Shown here: piece by piece, positions 1 to 9,627 of the stretch
How positions within the stretch are numbered: position 1 is the stretch's first letter
Layout: every line of letters starts with the position of its first letter
Origin: Parachlamydiales bacterium
GTDB taxonomy: Bacteria > Chlamydiota > Chlamydiia > Chlamydiales > Parachlamydiaceae
Direction: 5' to 3'
Length of the DNA stretch: 64,000 nt
Assembly: GCA_020051075.1 (NCBI GenBank)
Contig: JAGVJP010000110.1
Span: 1 to 64,000 of the forward strand
Notes under the pieces: generated by a model
Seen by the model: only the letters and a program-made list of their open reading frames with translations
Told to the model about the DNA's origin: nothing
The model's database searches: none
Position numbers and translations under genes: made by a program

Positions 1-243
1 GAAGAGTCAAACCGGGCTCAATCGGCCCAGATCCAGCAGTCAAGATCAACGTCTATTTTCCCTGCAAGTGTAGAAACGCAGCGAATGATAGAATATGGAA
101 ATTTATTGGAGGCTATAATCAAATACTATCATAATGAAGTAGGGGCAGACATATTGCCAGGCGATTCTTTCTCATACCATTTTGAAATCACGATTGGTTC
201 TGAGAAAACATCCTCTATAGGTTATATCCATAAATTGGATTGA
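1..243 (+). CDS. 3' end of a paralogous bilobed-membrane-type hypothetical protein (partial)
   Basis: The first 80 codons are open and end in TGA at 241-243; the start lies outside the window. The encoded tail (for example SIFPASVE, LLEAIIK, ILPGDSF, FEITIG) matches the last 70 residues of the protein at 601-1365 almost position by position, so this is another member of the same tandem family. The N-terminal hydrophobic part that the two complete paralogues carry is not visible. Function is unknown. Relationship is clear from sequence; any role at the inclusion membrane is inference from the complete paralogues. Confidence 0.75.
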   Translation, partial: EESNRAQSAQIQQSRSTSIFPASVETQRMIEYGNLLEAIIKYYHNEVGADILPGDSFSYHFEITIGSEKTSSIGYIHKLD

Positions 244-260
244 ACTGCAGCTTCGGAAAA

Positions 261-298
261 GGGTTCGACGCAAAAGCGGAAGAGGGCTTCCGCACTCC
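261..298 (+). repeat. Partial copy of the arm of the 43.2-kb palindrome
   Basis: About 37 bases containing GGAAGAGGGCTTCCGCACTCC-like sequence match, in inverted orientation, positions 43226-43262 at about 32 of 37 bases. It begins 17 bases after the stop codon of the preceding partial gene, so it may be a remnant of a dispersed palindromic element. The second arm is not seen here. Confidence 0.55.
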
Positions 299-600
299 TG
301 AGTAACCTGCAAATTCCCAGCACAGATAAACAGGATATGAAGGATCGTTGCGCGGCAAAATAGGCATGATGATAAGAACATGGAAGCACACTTATCTTAT
401 CATCATTCCTGTCAGTTTTGTTAGAACTTGGGAACTATCGTTAAATATAACAACAAAAGATTTTTAATGAAATCAATCTATATTGTTTGTTTTTAAATTT
501 AAGATGTGATATCATTTATTACATTATTCAATAAATGAAAAGACTTCATTGACTAGAGTTTAAATTTTTTTTAAGCAACTTTTAATTTTATGAGGAAAAT
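299..600. other. AT-rich intergenic stretch
   Basis: No convincing gene. From about 430 onward the sequence is strongly AT-rich. A GAGGA ribosome-binding site at about 592-596 precedes the ATG at 601. A TTGACT motif at 549-554 could be a -35 box but I see no well-placed -10 partner. Confidence 0.4.
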
Positions 601-1365
601 ATGGAATGTACATTAGATTCGATCAAGAATAATAAGTGGGTGGCGGGTTCCCTAGTGGCTGTTGGATTGACAGCGGGAGGAGCGGCAGCACATCAATTTG
701 GGTTGTTTGCGCTATGTTCTAAACGGGTATTGGATGCATACGGACATGTCGCTGCTGTTGTCTCAAGACATCGTTTTGCTAGCGTTGTCCTAGCGTTAGC
801 AGCAGTGGGGATGATCTGCCTAGTGGCGGTTGCAGCGGTGCTCCGCTCAAGAAAGAGTGAACACACCCGCCAATCTATCAAGATAACGCCAGAAGAGAGA
901 ATTCCAAAGTTTTTAAATGGTTATGAGAATGTAAAACAGTTTTTATCAGTTTATTCTATTCCAGTGACATTAAGAAATGATTCATCTAAATGGAATGAAA
1001 TGTCTGAAGAAAATCTTGTAACATTGATAGAAACAGTTCTTGTTAACTATCTAGAGGGTAAAATAATCCCATTTTGTGCGTTCTTTAAGCCTTCGTATCT
1101 TACCATCCAATCTAGTGAGTTGAACGAGGCTCAATCAACTCAGGTTCAAAGGCAAGGATCACAATCTATTTTCCCAGCTGATGTTAGAACAGAGCGGATG
1201 CAAGAATATGCAGATCTATTGGAGGCTATAATCAAACACCATGATGATGGTCCAGGGATGTCAAGAATATTACCAGGCGATTCTTTCAGATATTATTTTG
1301 AAATCACTATTGGCGATGAGGAAGAAGCACATTGTATAGGTGATCGCAGGTTGAATGAGTTGTAG
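601..1365 (+). CDS. Hypothetical bilobed membrane protein, tandem paralogue (Inc-like)
   Basis: 254 residues, function not recognised. Residues about 14-45 and 58-83 form two closely spaced hydrophobic segments rich in Ala, Gly and Val, followed by basic residues (RSRK) and a soluble C-terminal domain of about 170 residues. That two-lobed pattern is typical of chlamydial inclusion-membrane (Inc) proteins, but here it sits at the very N-terminus and no secretion test is possible from sequence. The start is an ATG eight bases after TGAGGA. The protein is paralogous to the partial gene at 1-243 and to 1687-2487: the N-terminal motif LDSIKNN, the phrase FFKPSYLT/FFEPSYLT and the LPGDSF tail recur. 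The soluble domains diverge much more than the membrane part. Confidence 0.7.
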   Translation: MECTLDSIKNNKWVAGSLVAVGLTAGGAAAHQFGLFALCSKRVLDAYGHVAAVVSRHRFASVVLALAAVGMICLVAVAAVLRSRKSEHTRQSIKITPEERIPKFLNGYENVKQFLSVYSIPVTLRNDSSKWNEMSEENLVTLIETVLVNYLEGKIIPFCAFFKPSYLTIQSSELNEAQSTQVQRQGSQSIFPADVRTERMQEYADLLEAIIKHHDDGPGMSRILPGDSFRYYFEITIGDEEEAHCIGDRRLNEL

Positions 1366-1424
1366 TCTCGCTTAACGGACAGGATGGATCGTTGAACCTT
1401 TCAACAGGTCTATCTAGTGTCTAA

Positions 1425-1643
1425 TTGCAATCGTTAAACGTTTTCAAAAACTTTATCGACGATTCGCGTTTCAGCCATTTGAAAAAAATCGCAGCCCGTT
1501 TCGAGGGATATCTGAGTCAACCTTGCTTATTGTATCAACATTTGATAGGATGGTTGGAGGGGTTACAAAGGAAGATTGAACAGTCTTACCATGGTGGAAA
1601 GTTGTCATTCCATTCCCTGATCCGGGATCTTTGGAGAGATTAA
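1425..1643 (+). CDS. Small ORF of unknown function, possibly a gene remnant
   Basis: 72 codons opening with TTG and closing with TAA at 1641-1643. The product is rich in aromatic, leucine and basic residues (KIAARFEGYLSQPC, HLIGWLEGL, LIRDLWRD), a plausible protein composition. There is no clear ribosome-binding site and no signal peptide. It sits between two paralogues that it does not resemble. It could be the C-terminal remnant of a lost gene or a chance open frame. Confidence 0.3.
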   Translation: MQSLNVFKNFIDDSRFSHLKKIAARFEGYLSQPCLLYQHLIGWLEGLQRKIEQSYHGGKLSFHSLIRDLWRD

Positions 1644-1686
1644 ATAAGTTTTTTTTAACACATTTTTCTAGATTAAATGAGGAAAT

Positions 1687-2487
1687 ATGAATTGTGCATT
1701 AGATTCGATAAAGAACAACCGGTTGGCAATAGATTCTTTAGTCGTTGTTGGGTTGACAGCAGTCGGAGCCGCAGCTCATCGATTGGGATTATTGACGCTA
1801 TGCTCTAAAGCATTATCTGCTGTATGCGGACATGTCGCAGCGGTTGTTCAAAGACATCGTTTTGCTAGCATTGCCCTAGCAGCGGTTGGTGTGCTCACTT
1901 TAGTATCTATTGTAGCAGCCATCCGCTCAAGCAAATATGCTACCGTTCAGCCTCCCCGACCTAGTTATCAGCGCCTGCCCTCAGAAAAGAGTGAACTTGC
2001 ACGTTGTCGACAGATAAACTTATTTGGCGAAGAAGCAAACAACATTGAAGAAAGAGTGCGGGATCTTGTGAGCCACGAACCTTTGCCTCTGGCTCTCGAG
2101 AGAAAAATGTCAGAAAAAAAATTTAATTTAACTTTAGATGATCAAACTTTAGAACAGTTAATATCAAATGTTTTAATAGATTTCCTTCAGGGGAAAACGA
2201 CTCAATTTTATCATTTTTTTGAGCCGAGTTATCTCACCTTGCCAGAAAATGAAGGAGATGAAGACGAAGAGGGGAAAATATCCTCTTTAAAAAGTCAAAG
2301 AGGGGGGGAGTATGCGAAGTTGATGACAGCAATTATTTGTCATTATCATCAATTACTAGGCAAGGAAGTCTTGCATTGTGATTGGATTGGAGGGATATGT
2401 GAAGTTCAGGTGGGTTCTGAGACCAAAAGTTCTATGCACAGATCACCCTATTTACGGCATTCTGCGTCGGAACCAGCAAACATCTGA
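1687..2487 (+). CDS. Hypothetical bilobed membrane protein, tandem paralogue (Inc-like)
   Basis: 266 residues; start ATG preceded by TGAGGAAAT, almost the same leader as the paralogue at 601. Residues about 14-45 and 54-82 form the same pair of close hydrophobic segments, and both proteins share LDSIKNN, CGHVAAVV, RHRFAS and FFxPSYLT. The region after residue 90 is divergent and charged, with an acidic patch (EGDEDEEG) near residue 195. It lacks the LPGDSF tail of the other two family members. Function unknown. The bilobed hydrophobic profile suggests an inclusion-membrane-type protein, which is inference. The three-copy tandem arrangement points to local duplication followed by rapid divergence of the soluble part. 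Confidence 0.7.
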   Translation: MNCALDSIKNNRLAIDSLVVVGLTAVGAAAHRLGLLTLCSKALSAVCGHVAAVVQRHRFASIALAAVGVLTLVSIVAAIRSSKYATVQPPRPSYQRLPSEKSELARCRQINLFGEEANNIEERVRDLVSHEPLPLALERKMSEKKFNLTLDDQTLEQLISNVLIDFLQGKTTQFYHFFEPSYLTLPENEGDEDEEGKISSLKSQRGGEYAKLMTAIICHYHQLLGKEVLHCDWIGGICEVQVGSETKSSMHRSPYLRHSASEPANI

Positions 2488-2832
2488 TCCAGAATTATTC
2501 CAATTATTCCTACCTTTTTTTAAATCAAAGGCACAAAGAAAAAGGATCCATCCCATCCATTGGCTATGAATTCTCCTCTTTGCGTCTTCTTTACTTCTTT
2601 GCAAAAAAAGGGGTACTCTCTGGGCTTTGTGGGTTGGTTTGCAAAATCTTAATACGGAAAAATGTAAAAAAAACAACCTTAATGTGTTTATTGCAATTTT
2701 TCTCTTGCATTTAAATTAACAATACCTTAATTTATTCTTAAAAATAATCTGCAATAGTCTTGCCTGTAATTATAATAGTATTATACTTGTAGGCAGATAA
2801 ATAAATTTAGATTCATATAAAGGAAAAATTTT
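2488..2832. other. Intergenic region before the giant gene
   Basis: No gene supported. Around 2575-2615 there is a CTTTGCGTCTTC...CTTCTTTGC stretch that recurs near 36060-36190, 60018-60055 and, inverted, near 62955-62975, so it looks like a short dispersed repeat. The last 150 bases are AT-rich and hold the likely promoter of the next gene. Confidence 0.4.
2760..2787 (+). promoter_or_regulatory. Possible promoter of the giant protein gene
   Basis: TTGCCT, a 16-base spacer and TATACT lie 46 bases before the ATG at 2833; an overlapping TATAAT at 2771-2776 is an alternative -10. A ribosome-binding site AAAGGA lies at about 2818-2824. Confidence 0.4.
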
Positions 2833-5800
2833 ATGAGCACTCCTCCTCCTCGTTACCCAACAACAACGCCCTCCTCATCCTCATCCTCATCCTCATCCTC
2901 ATCCTCATCCTCATCCTCATCCTCTTCCTCTTCCTCTTTTTCCACCCCCTCTTCAATCCATAGATCTGTTTCGGTTCCTGCTTTTAGTCAATTCCATCCC
3001 AACCCAGCCGCTAATCAATTACAATCTACAACTGCTTCCTCGAGTGGCACTAATGTCTCTTCAAGTGGATTGTTTGGTAAGATAAAAACGGGTATTCAGT
3101 TCACAAAGAATGCAATAGTTACAAGTACAAGAGTATCTCTAGAAATTACAAGACGTGTGCTATGGGAAGCAAGAGATACAAACGACAGCATCGATGAAAA
3201 TAGACAGCGCCTGAGCAATCATGATGCACAAATTCTCCGATTTACCCAATTTTTGACGTTGCTTACGCAAAAAATATTTCATGAAAATCAAAGCAGCAAT
3301 CAGAGAAAAATTGTTAAGACGGTCGATGATGCAGTTGCAACTTATAAAGGCGAAGCGATAGGTCCGCACGATGGGACTCCTCAAACATGGGCTGGCAGTC
3401 AGATTGGCGCTCTATTCGAAGGAAACTCAGATTTGCTCAATCAGACCATCGTGGCTAATCTCTGGAATCTGATTGCAAATCTTTCCGATCAAGCGTTCCC
3501 CCAAACCGTGTCAGGACAAGCCCCTTCTCTCATCGTTGAAGGGGACACTTTCCCCGATCAGCAACGCAATTTCTTGGGAAGGCTCTTGAGTTTGTTTTCA
3601 TTGGAATCGTTCAGTCCAAGGCTCGAAGCGATCAAGGATTCTCCTGAAGAAAACCAGCTGGCGCAATATGATGCTCTCTTTGAAGAAATAGCAACAGCGT
3701 TTTTCGCTAGGGCTTTTCCAAATGGGGCGAGCGACCTCCTCCTTTTTCATCATACATTGCCCGTTGACACAATAAGAAATGATGTTTTAGTGCCATTGTT
3801 GTTTCCAATGTTGAAAGCTAACCTCAAAGACCTATTAAAAGCATTGTATTTTGAGACGCTGCCGTTAGCAGAGTCTAGACCAAATTGGGCAGACGAGTTT
3901 GATCAGAAGATGGCCATCCCAGGAGCTCGTGGACTTGTCAATGCTTTATCCTCTTTGATTCAGACCCAAATTATCGATACGCATGGAGTAACACTTAGGG
4001 AGCAGTTGGATGAATCCATTCGTGAATGGCTTGAATCAAAAGGTTTGGTCCAAACCGAAGAGACCAGCTCGTTTCTCATCAATGCCATTCAAGAATTGTT
4101 CGAGACAGAAAGTCCGACATTAAAGCGGATGGGCTCTTTCTTGGAACGTGCTGTGATGGAGAGGCTTTTGGATGGGCTTGCAGCGACTATGCCCGATGAT
4201 GCTGGTTTGCCGGAGGGGTCAGAGCCGCTGTTAGTCGCTAAGCTGAGAGAACTTCTCGAAGGGGATACTTTAGATCAGCTCGTCGAAATTTTTCAAGCTG
4301 CCGATCCCACTGAATCAAGACCTGCTTGCTATGATATTGTCCTCAGAGTTCGAACTCTCTTAGGATTGAACACAAGACACAATTTTCCATTGCCTCCAAG
4401 ACTCAACCAGATGGATTGGGCTTGGGAGTTAATAGATGACTTGTTTAACACGACACTTCCTGAGAAATTGCAAACAAAATTCATTTGGCCTGCGATTCAA
4501 AATGAAAGGTACAACGACGAGCTGATTCGATCGCTTGAGGATCAGACTGCATATCAGGCGGTGAGGGCGTTGATCCCAAAACTCACCGTTTCAATCGTTG
4601 ATGTCATCAGAAATCCATCAACCCTCCAATCAATCATCACAAATCTTCCAGTGACTTTGACTGCTGAGCAAATTGCAGCTCTTAACACTCAGTGGGTTGC
4701 TCTGTTTGCTGATCCAGAGGGACGTGTTGTCACGAATATAAAGCAGACGTTAGGGAGATTGCTCGAACCGCTTGTGAACCAGGTGTTTGTTAACATGCAT
4801 GCGATCTATCTCCAAGAAACGCATCCCCCTTCATCCTCAACAGGAGAACAGGCGCCACGAAAAGAATTCAAAGTATGGATCGTTGAGAAAATCACAGCTG
4901 CCCTCAATGAAGTTGCGATTGATCAATTTAATCCTGGAGAAAGAGCTTCGTTAATACGCATTGAGGAGATCAGACAGCTTTTGAAAACGGAATTAATGCC
5001 AGATCATAGGCAAGAGCTTTCCTTGGAGTTGAAAGACCGTACGCTCGTGATGAGGGTTAAATTTCAACGGGCTGCTAATCGATTATTACAAGCTTTCGGC
5101 TACAGGGAAGCGTCGGATCTCCCGATTCCTGCGATGGGAAAGCAGGCGCTTTGGAAGGCGATTCCCGATCTCTTTTTGGAATATGGAGCCCCTTTGCTTA
5201 TCCCAGCCTTCGCATTAAAGCAGAATAGAGAAGAGATTGCTGAACGAATGGACGATCCTAGTGCTGTCATTGGAACGAATGTGGTTGTCTCAGCATTGAG
5301 TGGTGCCATCACTAGTTCACTGACGGGTGCTTCATTGCTTGATACACTGTCTCAATCGCTCTCAGGGATTTCTCCTCCTGCCGACATCGCCGCTTTCAGT
5401 AGACAATGGAAGTCGTTGTTTGGAATTCAAGATGTTCGTGAACAGGCAGATCAAAATGTGAATCAGGTACAGGTTCAGAACGGCGCTCCTACCGCTCCTC
5501 AGAACGTTCCTCAGAGTAATCTTTTAGTGTCAAATATAAAAAATCTGTTTGGATTCTTATTGAATCCGCTGTTTGCTCAGTTATTCGTTGATTTGCGCCG
5601 CAGATACGATCTTGAAGTTCCTCCTCCAGCGGCACCTGTAGACGGTGCTCAGCCGGAGCCTCGTAAAGAATTTACTGTTTGGGTGATAGAGAAGATCACG
5701 GCAACTCTCAACGAAGTGGGAATCGATCGATTTAATCCGGATGAAAGCGCGGCTCTGATACGCGTCGATGAGTTGCAAAACCTGTTGAAAACGGAACTAT

Positions 5801-8800
5801 CCCCTGAACAAAAGCAACAGTATTCCACAGAGTTAGAAGCCCGTTCGTTAGTGGTCATGCCAAAGTTTGAATTAGCTTCCGCTGCTTTATTCCGAGCGTT
5901 CGGCTATGAGCGGGCAGCAAATCTGCCTATTCCTGCGATGGGACAGCAGGCTCTATGGATGGCGGTGCCAAAACTCTTGTTAGAACACGGGACGGCGTTG
6001 ATCGCCCCTTCGTTGAGATTAGAGCAGAATAGAGCTCAGATTCTCAGCCAGATTCACGACCCCTCTCCTATCAATGGAATCAACGTCATCGTTTCCTCGT
6101 TGGGTGGTTTGCTCGCTAGTTTGATTACAGGGCCCGGACTGCTTAAGAAACTGTCGACTTCACTTGCAAAAACTGAAAGTCCAGAAAACGTCGCGGTATT
6201 TAACGATCTATGGAATACGTTCTTCACTCCTCCACCTGCTACGGTGAATCCAGCTCTGGCTGTTGCTGGAGGGGAAGTTCAGAATGTCCCTCTTGCAGTG
6301 CAGAACGTTCCTCAAGAGAAGCCCTTAGTTTTAGGTTTGTCAAAGGTGCTGACTCATCTATTGAATCCGGTATTTACTCAGTTATTTGTTGAACTGCAAG
6401 GGACCTATCTTGCCGAAACAACACCTCCAGTGGCAGCAGAGGGAGAAGTTCCCCAGCCTCGGCAGGAATTTACTCTCTGGGTTGTACAGAAACTCACTGC
6501 CGTTTTCAATGAACTCACATTTGATCGATTCCCCGTTGAGCAACGAGATATTCTAAAGCGGGCGCTCCTGTTGAAAGAACAGGTGAGCGTTGAATCTGAT
6601 CCTGTGCGCAAGCAGGAGATTGCTCAAGAATTAGAGGCATGTTGGACAGTCATCAAACCACGATTTGTGGCAGCGGCAGCACAGTTATTTCAGACTTTTG
6701 GCTATCAGCAGGCGGCCGATCTCCCGCTACCGCATGGACAGGAACCGCTATGGAACTACTTTCCTGAGTTGATTTTCGACTTCATGAGCGATCCGCTTGT
6801 TCCCTTTCTTGAGAGGGAAGAGTGCAAAGCAGCATTGAGAGCACATGACTTTGGCGACGGACTGAGAGCGCACGGACTAGGCGAGTTAATCATTCAAGGA
6901 TGCCAGGCGACCTCTGCCGACCTCATCAATAATCTTCCTCAATACGTCAACAGCTATGAGGTTGTCCTGCAAGGATTTAACCAAGAAGCGGGCCTCCCTT
7001 ACAGATTAACTGAAGGACAGATCCCTGCCTTTGCGACAAGGGTTGCAGCCCTCGTCGAAGCCAATCAGTTGACGACAGAAACCCTTTATGAAGCCTTTGA
7101 GGCGTCGTTCCTCTTTGCTCACCCCGCATATACTCCCCAGCAGAGGACTGCTGTTATGGCGTTCGTGCAGAGATATAAAAAGCAGGTTAGTACCATCTTG
7201 ATCACTCCCGAGAAAATCGCCGAACGACTCTCCGCTTTAAACGCGAGTCCCGCAGTGAAAGCACAGCTAGCGCAGCAGATTCAAACCCTCGTTAATCGTG
7301 CGGATGGCCCATCTCAACCGATCAAAGAATTTTTTGGCTCCTATATTGAAGGGATGCTTCTTCTCATTGCACGACAAGCCCTCACTCTGAATCGAGAAAC
7401 TCTTCAATCGATCACCACCCTTTTTCAGGAGACGAGAACGCGATTGAATCAAGGACCTCACCAGGCAGATCCGATCATAGCTCAGGCAGAGGCGAAAGAG
7501 ATCATCACCGAGTTCACCGATCAACTTTTCACCCACTTAGGGTTGGCATCCACTCTCGATGTGAGAGGGATTCCTTTCTCCTTAGGAAAAAAAATATTCA
7601 ATGAAATGAAAAAACAGATCGTGAGCAAGCTATTCACTGTGCATCAGATCGATCGTCTATTGGGCCTACATGAGCTGGGGCTTCAAGCCAATCAACCAGC
7701 AAATGAAGGGACGATTGAACAACGAGCGATTTTTGGAGCGATCCAATCCGCTCTCCGTTCTGCAGCTGAAGCATTAGTCAAGCCTGTTCAGACAGAGCCA
7801 GGACAACCAGCAGCAGCACAACCCCAGTTACAGGCGATCCAGGATCTTTACACATCTCTTAGAACCTCTCTCTCCGCTTTAGGGCGAGAAGGCTATCATG
7901 CCGGTGAAATGCTACAAACGTTGATCGATAATGATACGTTCACACCTTACCTTAGCTCTTTTCTGGTATCTGTGAACAGTCCAGAAAATGCAACCTATCA
8001 ATCAACTGCTGCTCAGCTATTGACTCCGGTCGTGACAGAAAAAGTGACGAGGATATTGGGAGTAGTGACCGAGAAGGAAAGAGTGCGGGGGAGTGATTTC
8101 CACCAAGGGGTTCTCAAAGAGATGATGCGTACGTTCAATACGCATATGAGGATGATGAATGGCGCGTCGCAGAGGGCTGGGGGTGTTAATTTTGAAAATT
8201 ATCGTCAAGCACATGTAGAGGCAAATCTTCCAATCCATCGAGCAGTTCCAACGGCGGCGCCGACAGAAGACAACAAGATAGAGCAGTCAGCCCAACGTCA
8301 AGCAGGGTTTTTCATGCCGATGATCGAGGATGTGATCCAACTGGTTTTCCCGCAAGGCATGGATGAATTGATGAATCTGCTTCGCAATATTCATCCTGAA
8401 GTGGTCGCCCTTTGGGAGAGTTCGAAGCGTTCTATAGGCGAAACAGCGTCTAGCGAACTTGAAAAGCTCTTTAAGAGCGATGTCTTTGTCACAATCATGA
8501 ATTCGATTTTAGAGTCGATCGTCAATGCTTTGAGACAGCCGATCGTCTTTACCTCCGCTTCAGCTCCAGCCGTTCGTCAGGAGGCTGCCAATGGTGCAGT
8601 GCGTGAAGTTGCACCACTAGTGGTGAATGGAGCAGGTAATGACCCAATCAATGTTCTGCCAGGTAATGGTGCAGGTAATGCAGCTAACCCTCATCAAGCT
8701 AATGGGCCAGAACAATTACAGCCAAGGGCGCCAAACGTCGCGCTCAATGGCGAAGTCGACGCCCTCATCGGTGAATGCATCAATGAAAGCGTCAGGTTTT

Positions 8801-9627
8801 TTGACGTTCCTGTGATTAAGTCAATTTTGGGGATGTCTCCAGAGATGAAACAGCGGCTCCGGATAGACCGTTTAGAAGGCAGCGTCTATCAATCGATCGG
8901 CAACGCGATTCGTGAGCAGTTTCAGGGGGCGCCCATTCAGGCAGGGATCACCAAGGCGTTTAGAGAACTAGCACAGACGGCAAACAGCGGCGTTGGAGCT
9001 GCAACAGGGGCGGCGCCTGAAGCAACAGCAGGAGCTCAAGCAGCAGTTGTTCCTGAGCGGGTTCAGACTCCGGCAACGACGACTTCTCAGCAGCAGGGTG
9101 CTTCGACAACGGCCGTTCCTCCTGCGCAAGTTCAGACTTCAACATCGACGACTTCACAACGGCAAGGCGCTCCTGCAGGGGCCGTTACAGCACAGGCTCG
9201 GCGAGGTGCACCGGCAGCGGTTAGTGTACAGGTTCAGACTCCAGCATTGACCCCTCAACAGCGATTGACTCAGCTTAAAGGGGAATTGGCGAAGGAGTTA
9301 ATGGTTTATCCATTCCGTTACTTGGGCGCCTATGTCCGGCATAAGACGACCTCCAATTATCGTGTTGTCAACGCCATCACCAATGTTGTGTTAGGGCTTA
9401 TCTCGTTTGTCATGACGAAAATCATTGGCAACGCGTTGCGGGCTTTCAAAGTCGACCGCCTCACTAAGATTTGTATTGAGAATTTAATCAATAACGTTGA
9501 AAATCGTCTCTCTTTAGTATGGACTAATTTTCAGATGAATGAAAATTTGATTTACAATGAAGTCGAAGCGTTTAAACGGGCGATGAATGAAAACCGAAAT
9601 GACGGAAGAGAAGAAGAAGAAATTTAA
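2833..9627 (+). CDS. Giant (2264-residue) repeat protein with polyserine N-terminus
   Basis: Function not recognised. Residues about 13-35 are an almost pure serine run encoded by a TCATCC hexamer repeat. The bulk is predicted helical. Three tandem repeats of about 180-240 residues start near residues 632, 894 and 1164; each holds an LLxPLxxQxFV segment, a variable Pro-rich linker, RKEFxxWxxxKxTAxxNE, and a QAFGYxxAxDLPxP motif. A low-complexity Ala/Gln/Thr/Val stretch lies near residues 2055-2145 and a hydrophobic segment near 2176-2205 may enter a membrane. There is no classical signal peptide. The Ser-rich N-terminus and size would fit a type III secreted or surface-associated protein, but that is inference. 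The 3' end overlaps the start of mtaB by 29-41 bases, which suggests translational coupling. Confidence 0.75.
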   Translation: MSTPPPRYPTTTPSSSSSSSSSSSSSSSSSSSSSSFSTPSSIHRSVSVPAFSQFHPNPAANQLQSTTASSSGTNVSSSGLFGKIKTGIQFTKNAIVTSTRVSLEITRRVLWEARDTNDSIDENRQRLSNHDAQILRFTQFLTLLTQKIFHENQSSNQRKIVKTVDDAVATYKGEAIGPHDGTPQTWAGSQIGALFEGNSDLLNQTIVANLWNLIANLSDQAFPQTVSGQAPSLIVEGDTFPDQQRNFLGRLLSLFSLESFSPRLEAIKDSPEENQLAQYDALFEEIATAFFARAFPNGASDLLLFHHTLPVDTIRNDVLVPLLFPMLKANLKDLLKALYFETLPLAESRPNWADEFDQKMAIPGARGLVNALSSLIQTQIIDTHGVTLREQLDESIREWLESKGLVQTEETSSFLINAIQELFETESPTLKRMGSFLERAVMERLLDGLAATMPDDAGLPEGSEPLLVAKLRELLEGDTLDQLVEIFQAADPTESRPACYDIVLRVRTLLGLNTRHNFPLPPRLNQMDWAWELIDDLFNTTLPEKLQTKFIWPAIQNERYNDELIRSLEDQTAYQAVRALIPKLTVSIVDVIRNPSTLQSIITNLPVTLTAEQIAALNTQWVALFADPEGRVVTNIKQTLGRLLEPLVNQVFVNMHAIYLQETHPPSSSTGEQAPRKEFKVWIVEKITAALNEVAIDQFNPGERASLIRIEEIRQLLKTELMPDHRQELSLELKDRTLVMRVKFQRAANRLLQAFGYREASDLPIPAMGKQALWKAIPDLFLEYGAPLLIPAFALKQNREEIAERMDDPSAVIGTNVVVSALSGAITSSLTGASLLDTLSQSLSGISPPADIAAFSRQWKSLFGIQDVREQADQNVNQVQVQNGAPTAPQNVPQSNLLVSNIKNLFGFLLNPLFAQLFVDLRRRYDLEVPPPAAPVDGAQPEPRKEFTVWVIEKITATLNEVGIDRFNPDESAALIRVDELQNLLKTELSPEQKQQYSTELEARSLVVMPKFELASAALFRAFGYERAANLPIPAMGQQALWMAVPKLLLEHGTALIAPSLRLEQNRAQILSQIHDPSPINGINVIVSSLGGLLASLITGPGLLKKLSTSLAKTESPENVAVFNDLWNTFFTPPPATVNPALAVAGGEVQNVPLAVQNVPQEKPLVLGLSKVLTHLLNPVFTQLFVELQGTYLAETTPPVAAEGEVPQPRQEFTLWVVQKLTAVFNELTFDRFPVEQRDILKRALLLKEQVSVESDPVRKQEIAQELEACWTVIKPRFVAAAAQLFQTFGYQQAADLPLPHGQEPLWNYFPELIFDFMSDPLVPFLEREECKAALRAHDFGDGLRAHGLGELIIQGCQATSADLINNLPQYVNSYEVVLQGFNQEAGLPYRLTEGQIPAFATRVAALVEANQLTTETLYEAFEASFLFAHPAYTPQQRTAVMAFVQRYKKQVSTILITPEKIAERLSALNASPAVKAQLAQQIQTLVNRADGPSQPIKEFFGSYIEGMLLLIARQALTLNRETLQSITTLFQETRTRLNQGPHQADPIIAQAEAKEIITEFTDQLFTHLGLASTLDVRGIPFSLGKKIFNEMKKQIVSKLFTVHQIDRLLGLHELGLQANQPANEGTIEQRAIFGAIQSALRSAAEALVKPVQTEPGQPAAAQPQLQAIQDLYTSLRTSLSALGREGYHAGEMLQTLIDNDTFTPYLSSFLVSVNSPENATYQSTAAQLLTPVVTEKVTRILGVVTEKERVRGSDFHQGVLKEMMRTFNTHMRMMNGASQRAGGVNFENYRQAHVEANLPIHRAVPTAAPTEDNKIEQSAQRQAGFFMPMIEDVIQLVFPQGMDELMNLLRNIHPEVVALWESSKRSIGETASSELEKLFKSDVFVTIMNSILESIVNALRQPIVFTSASAPAVRQEAANGAVREVAPLVVNGAGNDPINVLPGNGAGNAANPHQANGPEQLQPRAPNVALNGEVDALIGECINESVRFFDVPVIKSILGMSPEMKQRLRIDRLEGSVYQSIGNAIREQFQGAPIQAGITKAFRELAQTANSGVGAATGAAPEATAGAQAAVVPERVQTPATTTSQQQGASTTAVPPAQVQTSTSTTSQRQGAPAGAVTAQARRGAPAAVSVQVQTPALTPQQRLTQLKGELAKELMVYPFRYLGAYVRHKTTSNYRVVNAITNVVLGLISFVMTKIIGNALRAFKVDRLTKICIENLINNVENRLSLVWTNFQMNENLIYNEVEAFKRAMNENRNDGREEEEI
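2875..2940 (+). repeat. TCATCC hexanucleotide microsatellite inside the giant gene
   Basis: Eight consecutive TCATCC units, two TCTTCC units and TCTTTT encode the serine run. Slippage would add or remove two serines per unit without breaking the frame. Confidence 0.9.
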
